Assembly (NCBI GenBank): GCA_963971225.1
Contig: OZ020269.1
Coordinates: forward strand, 12,610,701-12,674,700
Length of the DNA stretch: 64,000 bases
Origin: Melieria omissa
Taxonomy: Eukaryota > Arthropoda > Insecta > Diptera > Ulidiidae
Direction of reading: 5' to 3'
In this document: positions 57,801-64,000 of the stretch, in pieces
How the letters are laid out: each line of letters opens with the position of its first letter
Position numbering within the stretch: position 1 is the first letter of the stretch
Notes under the pieces: model-generated
Seen by the model: the letters and a program-made list of their open reading frames with translations, nothing else
Told to the model about the DNA's origin: nothing
The model's database searches: none
Made by a program: the position numbers and the translations under genes

Positions 57801-59285
57801 CAAATCCCTTTAAAATCACAATTAAATATTTATTTTTGTTGTATTCTCTGCACGTCAGCGGCCACAAATGTCAGCCGCAGTGAAACGCGCTGATAAGAAG
57901 TTTGGCTGTCAACTATGTTTTTATATTTTATCTCTGTTTGCTGTCATTGTAGTTTTTGTAGTTGTAGCTGTTGTTGTGTTTGTTGCTATTGCATTAACAA
58001 ATAATTGTTTTAAGCGATAATGAAATGATTTGTATTGAAACGGAAAAATAAAAACCAAATGCAATGTGCGTTTGAAAACATTTAAATTATTTTTAGATTA
58101 GAAAAATTAAAACATCAAAATAACAAAATAACAACAAAATAAACTGTAACAAAATTAGGCACAATTTTATAGTTTTGTAGTAAAATAATAAAAATTAAAC
58201 AAACAATTAATTGTGATGCGAGCAAAGTCGAACGTGTGACGTGACTAAACTGCACATTTGGCGGCCACATTTGTGACATCGCCAACTGACGTGCTGTCAC
58301 AAATAAGCCGTCGCTGCACTGCAACGTTCATTTTGGCCATAAATCGTCAACGTTTGCTGCCAATGAATGTTTGGACTAAAAATAAATGCAACTGGTGCAG
58401 GTCGCTGATGGCAGCGGGGACAAGTGCACGCGCGACAGGTTTGCAGCGCGGCGCTTAATTGCCGGCGTGTGGATTTCGTGCTTTGGTGGGCGTGTCGTAT
58501 AATAAATCACCTGCTAAACGTTTGCGTAAAGAAAATGCATTTTTTGTTTTGTTTAAATTAATGTGTTTTGTTGCTTTAGTTTGAGGAATTTCTAATGGAA
58601 TTGTCAGCGTTCGAGTGACAACTCGTGTTGGTCGTTGGACAGTGGCGGCAGTATTTGCCCGAAGATTTATTAGCATTTTAATGGGAGGGAAGCCTTTTTT
58701 ACACGTTTATCTGGAGCGCGGCAGAAAAGTTGCTCAGGCGCATAAATCACTGGGGCGGCAAATAAATTTTGAATATAAAAAGAAAGAGTGAAAAAGTGTG
58801 TAGCAAATTTCTCAACCATCTTTCATACGCAGACAAATTTTGTAATAAACACAATTATAAAGTGTGCCACTTTATTGCCGCGAAAAAAAGTAGCAAAAGT
58901 TTTAGAAGCGCACTCAAAAGTTCAAAGCTACTAAAGTACCATCAGCAGCAACAATGTTGTTGAAAAAAACACATCTCTAACAAAAATATAAAACTAAAAT
59001 TCGTCGAGTGCAGTAACGAAATTGAAAGACAACAACAACTACAACAGCAAGTTGAAATATAACCAACTAAAAACCAACAACATGGCTTAGAAGCATTGGT
59101 GGAAATTTTGTCAACAACAACAATAACATTATGACATACTTTTCCATCATGTGCACCATTTGCCACAAATTCGACTGGTGCCACATTTAAATGACACGAA
59201 CGACTTGTGCACGTGACACAGGGTGTCCACACGTGCAGTTTTTTCCCAGCTACACAAAACCTCCGATGACAAATTTTTTTGATGC
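57801..59285. other. Intergenic stretch without recognised gene
   Basis: Contains cgc/gcg-richer patches near 58240-58480 and 58600-58760 that might be regulatory. No conserved coding sequence could be supported. Confidence 0.35.
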
Positions 59286-59289
59286 CAAT

Positions 59290-60343
59290 TAGCTGGTTTT
59301 TTTATATGCTTCTATTTCTACTACTACTATTACTTGTACTAATACTATTTTTACCACTTCAAGTACTACATATTTACTTCTACTACTACTACCAACTACT
59401 AGTACCTTTTATATTACTACTTATTACTGCTGCTACTACTACTACTATTTCTACTACTACTATTACTGATACTATTACTTGTACTACTGCAATTTCTAAT
59501 ACTTTTAGAACTTCATAATTCTACTACTACCAACTACTACTACTATTTATATTACTACTACTAACTTCTGCTATTACTACTACTATACTAACGACTGCTG
59601 CTACTACTACTACTACTATTTCTACTACTACTAGTACTACTATTTCTACTACTTCTAGTACTACACACTTCTACTACCACGTCTACTATTATTATTACCA
59701 ACTATTACTACTATTTATATAAATTCTACTACTAACTACTGCTGCTACTACTACTATGTCTACTACCACTACTACTACTACTACTACTTCTACTAATACT
59801 ACTACTACTAATACTATTACTATTATATGGACTACTACTATTTCTACCACTTCTAGCAGTACTTACTTTAACTACTACTTCTACTACTACCAACTACTGC
59901 TACTTTTTATATTACTACTTCTACTACTAACTATTGCCGCTACTCCTACTCCTATTTCTACTACTACTAGTACCGCTATTACTGATACTATTACTTGTAA
60001 AACTACAATTTGTACTACTTTCAGTACTACATACTTCTACTACTACGTCTAATACTAGTTCTACTACTACTAGTACTACTATTACTGCTACTATTAGTTG
60101 CACTACTACTATTTCTACTAATTCTAGTACTTCATACTTCTACCATCACGTCTACTACTACCAACTGCTACTACTATTAATATTACTACTACTACTTCTA
60201 ACTACTGTTGCTAGTACTAATACTATTTCTACTGTTAGGACTACTACTACTACTACTACTATTACTACTTACTTCCATTACTACTTCAACTACTACCACT
60301 ATTCCTGCTACTACTACTACTACGTGGCCGGCACAACCAACCA

Positions 60344-60416
<73 letters not shown>

Positions 60417-60640
60417 ATAATACTACTACTTTTACTTTTACTTCTACTACTACTACTACTACTACTACCACTACTAACTGCTGCTACTACTACTATTTCT
60501 AGTACTAGGACTTCTAGGTACTACTACTACTATTACTACTATTATTACTTCTACTATTACTTCTTCTACTACTATACTACTACTACCACTACCAGCTACT
60601 ACTACTATTTATATTGCTACTACTACCTACATTTTTAACT
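59290..60640. repeat. CTA/TAC trinucleotide microsatellite, ~1.35 kb
   Basis: Almost the whole stretch is imperfect (CTA)n interrupted by short words such as tttcta, tgct and ggac. The longest pure run is about 60343-60415 (~24 units). Frames of Leu, Thr, Tyr (plus) or Val (minus) here are products of the repeat. A unique interruption, gtggccggcacaaccaacc, precedes the pure run. Confidence 0.97.
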
Positions 60641-60887
60641 TAACCCTTTCGGGACGGAGTTTAATTTTGAAATCCAAAATACTCTCAATAGAAATATTCT
60701 CATGCCATGAATGTTGGGGTTACAAAATTATATTGGATGCTCAGAATTTGTTCTGAAATCATCATTTTATGCGGGGACACCGAAATCGAAGACATAGTTT
60801 GCGTGGGTCGTAAGATTTGAATAATTGTTTTGAGAGGTATTAAAAACTTGCTGGGACGTATTATCCCCGTAGTCCCGAAAGGGTCTA
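60640..60887. mobile_element. piggyBac-type MITE (TTAA on the left only)
   Basis: TTAA at 60640-60643 is followed by ccctttcgggacggag. The right end at 60883, reverse-complemented, reads ccctttcgggactacg, so the 13-bp inverted repeat is perfect. The right flank reads TCTA rather than TTAA, perhaps mutated. Internal sequence has no frame. It abuts the CTA microsatellite. Confidence 0.7.
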
Positions 60888-61304
60888 AAGACCTCTTAAA
60901 TAACTCCGTCTGTGATCTCCAAGATTGTAATAGGGTCTATGCGTGGGCTCTGTACTACTACTATGTACTATAACCTTACCACAAGTTCGACCTAACCTAG
61001 CTTCCAACTTGGGACCAAAGCAACCGTCTGATTAAACTAAATATTTGATTATATTCTCAGCATAAAGTCCTTACTTATTTTTCTTATAAAAAGTGAACAA
61101 AACTTTTTCTAAAGTTCCATCAAATTCTTAACTTCAATAAAAACGTTTTGGTTGACTGGGTACAATGAACACGCGAATTTCTCCTGCGCACCTGTGTTAA
61201 CGAAAAAGTAAACTTTTCATGGACATTGGTTTTCAATAGAAATTCAGCTTCGAATAAAATGAAATTTCACTTTCCAGTGTTGCCTACTAAATGCACATAA
61301 ATAA
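60888..61304. other. Intergenic stretch, nothing recognised
   Basis: No gene or repeat family could be named here. Confidence 0.35.
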
Positions 61305-62472
61305 CACAGCGCAACAAAAAACACTTTTTTTCTGTTGCATGGAGTTTTTCTACTGTTTCTTACTAATTTGGGTGCGCTGATTCCGAATCTACCCTTCAAT
61401 TTTTTCTAGCAGCTCTAGTTTGTGAGATATAGGTACCCTGCCATTTTTTCAGTTTTTCCTCAACTTCTTCCATATTTTCGATCGTAGTTTCTAAACCAAG
61501 AAACCGATTGACATGATTTCACCTTATTGCATTAACAACACCGCACGGCTTCTTTTCCAAAGCAAATTATTTTTATAAGTGTTAAAATGCCGCGGTAATT
61601 GGACCTCAAAGTTGGAAAAAATGTAATTTTAAGGCGTTTTCTTTGATGGTCAAAAACATACACATTTTTTGTAAAACAATTAACGAGTTAGGTGTATAAT
61701 GAAAGTCGACACATCAATCAATACAACACAGCTAAATTATTTGGCGGAATACACATTCGCATCGAAATAACAGGAAAAATGTACCATAGCGATTTTCATC
61801 ACTTTTCATACTTTTTCCTTAACAAATTAGGGGCCTGAAAATATGCAAAGTTTTTAATTTTTTTTTTGTTTCGAAAAATTCAAAATATTTTTGTGTTTTG
61901 CTTGTATTCTAAACTAAAATTTGAACATATAAAAGAGCATATTTTGAGGCTCCTAATTTTTTAAGGAAAAGGTATGAAAAGAGATGAAAATCGCTATGGT
62001 ACAGTTTTATTATTATTTCGATGCGAATGTGTATTCCGCCAAATAATTTGGCTGTGTTGTATTGCTTGATGTTTCTTCTTAAGATATTCATATACTTCGA
62101 AACTTGATTTATGAAACATCAGTACAATTTTCGCCATCAGAAAAAACGCCTTGAAATTAAATATTTTCTTACTTTGAAACCTTATTACCACGCCCATTTA
62201 GAACGCATAAAATTGATTAATGTCAGGAAAGATGGCGTGAAATGTTGTAAGTGCAACGATATAAAAATTATGTCGATAGGATTATTGGTTAAGAAATAAC
62301 AGTCGAAAACGAGAAAAAAGCCGAGGAAAATTCGAAAAAGTGACACGCCCATTTTTTGGAAAAACTAGAGCTGTTACATAAAAACGGAGTATGGTTTTGA
62401 AAACAGCGTGGAAAAACGATTCAGATTCATGTAAAAAACTCCATGCAACAGACATGCTGTTGTGCAGTGTAA
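61302..62472. mobile_element. 1.17-kb foldback-like element with ~550-bp inverted arms
   Basis: Element 61305-62469 is flanked by TAA on both sides. The ends are cacagcgcaacaaaaaacac and, reverse-complemented from the right, cactgcacaacagcatgtct. Both then share ctgttgcatggagttttt. The arms stay colinear for their whole length. They are strongly diverged in the outer part and nearly identical in the inner ~170 bp (gcaatacaacacag, ggcggaatacacattcgcat), with a loop near 61850-61930. No recognisable transposase. The half copy at 56394 belongs to the same family. Confidence 0.8.
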
Positions 62473-63924
62473 TCAATGTTGAACAGGACTTGAGCGCAAT
62501 GCAAGCGTAGCTTTTGAGAATTAAAGCAATTTTATTTTTTATTTTGTCATTTAGCCAGAATTTGGCATTGGAAATTAAAGCAATAAAAGAACAATAAAGA
62601 AAATGAGAATAACAAAACAAGAAGTAAGAAAATAAAGCATAAAAATTGCATGTGGAAGTGGTGCAAAAATATTTGGCATGCTATCGAGTAATGAATTTAT
62701 ATTTATTGGCAGAAGTAATTTAAAACAATTATAATGCAACTGCAGCAAAACTAAGAAAAAAATCATCAGAAGTAGCAAAAAATTGCCAGAGGAACATTTG
62801 ACCATTGAAAGTTTAACAGAGAAACACGTAAGGGCAACTCTGAGCGAGGCGAGAGGAGTTGAGAAGGAAAGTGCAAATGTGCCGAAAGAGTTGTGCCACA
62901 TAATACAATTATCGATAATTGAGACTGTGGTTGTTGTTGCTCCAAATGTTGTTGTTGTTGTTGATGCTCTGACCACAAGTAAATGTTGCTGCACATGAAA
63001 TAATAACAGATGAGCAGCAGCTTGAAGTAACTTTTTGCCACAAGAGTGATCAACCAATAATAACAACAACAACAATTACAACAAAATGCAACAACAACCA
63101 ACCAACGAATCAACCAACTGTGTTGCCAGGCAGCCCGTAAGGTTTATGTTCCTTGCTCCTTGCGCATAAAATTCAACTCATTCATGGACAACAACAAGAA
63201 ATATGCAACCAATAACAGCAACAAAAAAGCCGAAACAATGACAATGTGACATGCACCTGTCATTAAACGCTCGACTACGTCGACTGCGGCTACCAGACGA
63301 ACGGCGCGCCGGTTGATTGAGTTAACTTTTGTTGGCTTTTAACTTATGGTTGCTGCTGTTGCCGTTGCCGTTGCTGCTTATTGGTTTGTTTTATGCAATT
63401 TTGGCATTTCCTGTGTGCGCTGTAACTGCCGTTGGCTTCATGTGGCACGTACGCATTATACAGTGTGATCCGTATTGAGTTGGCCAACTGTACAGTTCTG
63501 AAAAAAACAGTTAATGAAAGTAGTTTTGAGGTGTGGAGCAAAGAGCGGAACTTCAGAGACGACAAATTTTAAAAACTTTTACTTTTCATAGGTTCCCAGC
63601 ACATGAGTTAACAAAAATATTTATTTGTTGTTTGTAAATAAACAGCTGTCAAATTAAACTTCATTGAGCAGTCTGGACGGTTGTGTTCAACAAAAAGCTC
63701 TTTTCACTTAAACTAGTTTAAATGAGTCAGTTTGAACGCCATATTAGGTTAGGTTTTTTTCCTGTTAGGTTACGTTTTTTTTCTTTGTTTCTAGACGTCA
63801 TTTGTGTTTCGAGGAGTATATTATTTTTAAATTCATTTACAAAGTTGAATTAGGTTAGGTTCAGTTAGGTTATGGTATCAGACTCTGAGTTCAAATCGAC
63901 CTCGAGCGTGCGTACAGGGAGCAG
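62473..63924. other. Intergenic stretch without recognised gene
   Basis: Several CAA/GTT-rich patches (62931-62963, 63061-63108) and taggttaggtt-type words (63745, 63851) occur. Nothing coding could be supported. Confidence 0.35.
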
Positions 63925-63972
63925 GACATAGTAATTTGTTGGGATAGTCAAGAAGCCATCAAAGCACTAAAC
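63925..63972 (+). mobile_element. Fragment of a retrotransposon RNase H domain
   Basis: The plus-strand reading DIVICWDSQEAIKALN matches the common LINE RNase H segment containing the catalytic Asp (xxSDSQAAIKAL type), then hits a stop. It is probably a decayed LINE that continues beyond or is scrambled at the window edge. Confidence 0.45.
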
Positions 63973-64000
63973 TGATATTAGATAACCTCAGGGTTAGAGT

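Noticed and set aside
59756..60638. Open frames of Leu, Thr, Tyr or Val in the 60-kb region
   Set aside because: Pure products of the CTA microsatellite.
62575..63075. Minus-strand 166-codon frame
   Set aside because: Leu/Thr-rich translation of AT- and CAA-rich DNA, with no domain and no splice support.
1..64000. CRISPR arrays, operons, bacterial or viral genes
   Set aside because: No direct-repeat/spacer pattern and no prokaryotic gene layout; the tandem arrays have long diverged units without spacers.

Overview
The window looks like nuclear DNA of a higher fly (Diptera, Cyclorrhapha). A tephritid-type fruit fly is my best guess, from AT-rich intergenic DNA, short GT-AG introns, fly gene content (Tim13, an achintya/vismay TGIF-type homeobox gene, a ZAD zinc-finger gene) and many diverged transposons. 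Species cannot be fixed from sequence alone. No bacterial operon, CRISPR array or rRNA gene was seen.

Region 1 (1-16 kb) is gene-dense. In order it holds Tim13 (+, three exons), a remnant LINE tail, and a three-exon gene for an unrecognised helical, possibly mitochondrial protein (+). Two tandem, intronless, minus-strand genes follow (4748-6613 and 7895-9775). They encode 621- and 626-residue proteins derived from a piggyBac transposase whose catalytic aspartates are largely lost, and a ~270-bp tandem repeat lies between them. Next is a nine-exon TALE homeobox gene of the achi/vis (TGIF) family (12089-15785, +, 592 aa in the spliced model).

Region 2 (16-31 kb) holds a hAT-type MITE with a perfect 8-bp target duplication and a 39-bp minisatellite that leaves both strands open over more than 1 kb. 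It also holds a ten-exon ZAD-C2H2 zinc-finger gene (21586-29904, +, 807 aa) whose introns carry nested inverted-repeat elements and AT-rich repeats.

Region 3 (31-64 kb) is gene-poor. It has a 5'-truncated, frameshifted non-LTR retrotransposon (RT plus RNase H), and a likely promoter and 5' exon of an unidentified gene (about 36.1-37.83 kb, donor at 37834). If that gene continues to the right, much of the rest is its intron. Otherwise the region consists of tandem arrays (units of ~225, ~320, ~105 and ~265 bp), two tRNA-derived SINE copies, TTAA-flanked MITEs, a decayed ~4.07-kb DNA transposon with 4-bp target duplication and a nested 614-bp TAA-flanked element, a 1.17-kb foldback-like element plus a half copy, and ~1.35 kb of CTA microsatellite.

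The most notable system is the tandem pair of apparently domesticated piggyBac genes: two full-length paralogues, intact frames, shared N-terminus and zinc-binding C-terminus, active-site loss. Several TTAA-flanked MITEs of piggyBac type lie in the same window. Exon models were assembled by hand from splice signals and reading-frame continuity; all family assignments are from sequence recognition, not database search.
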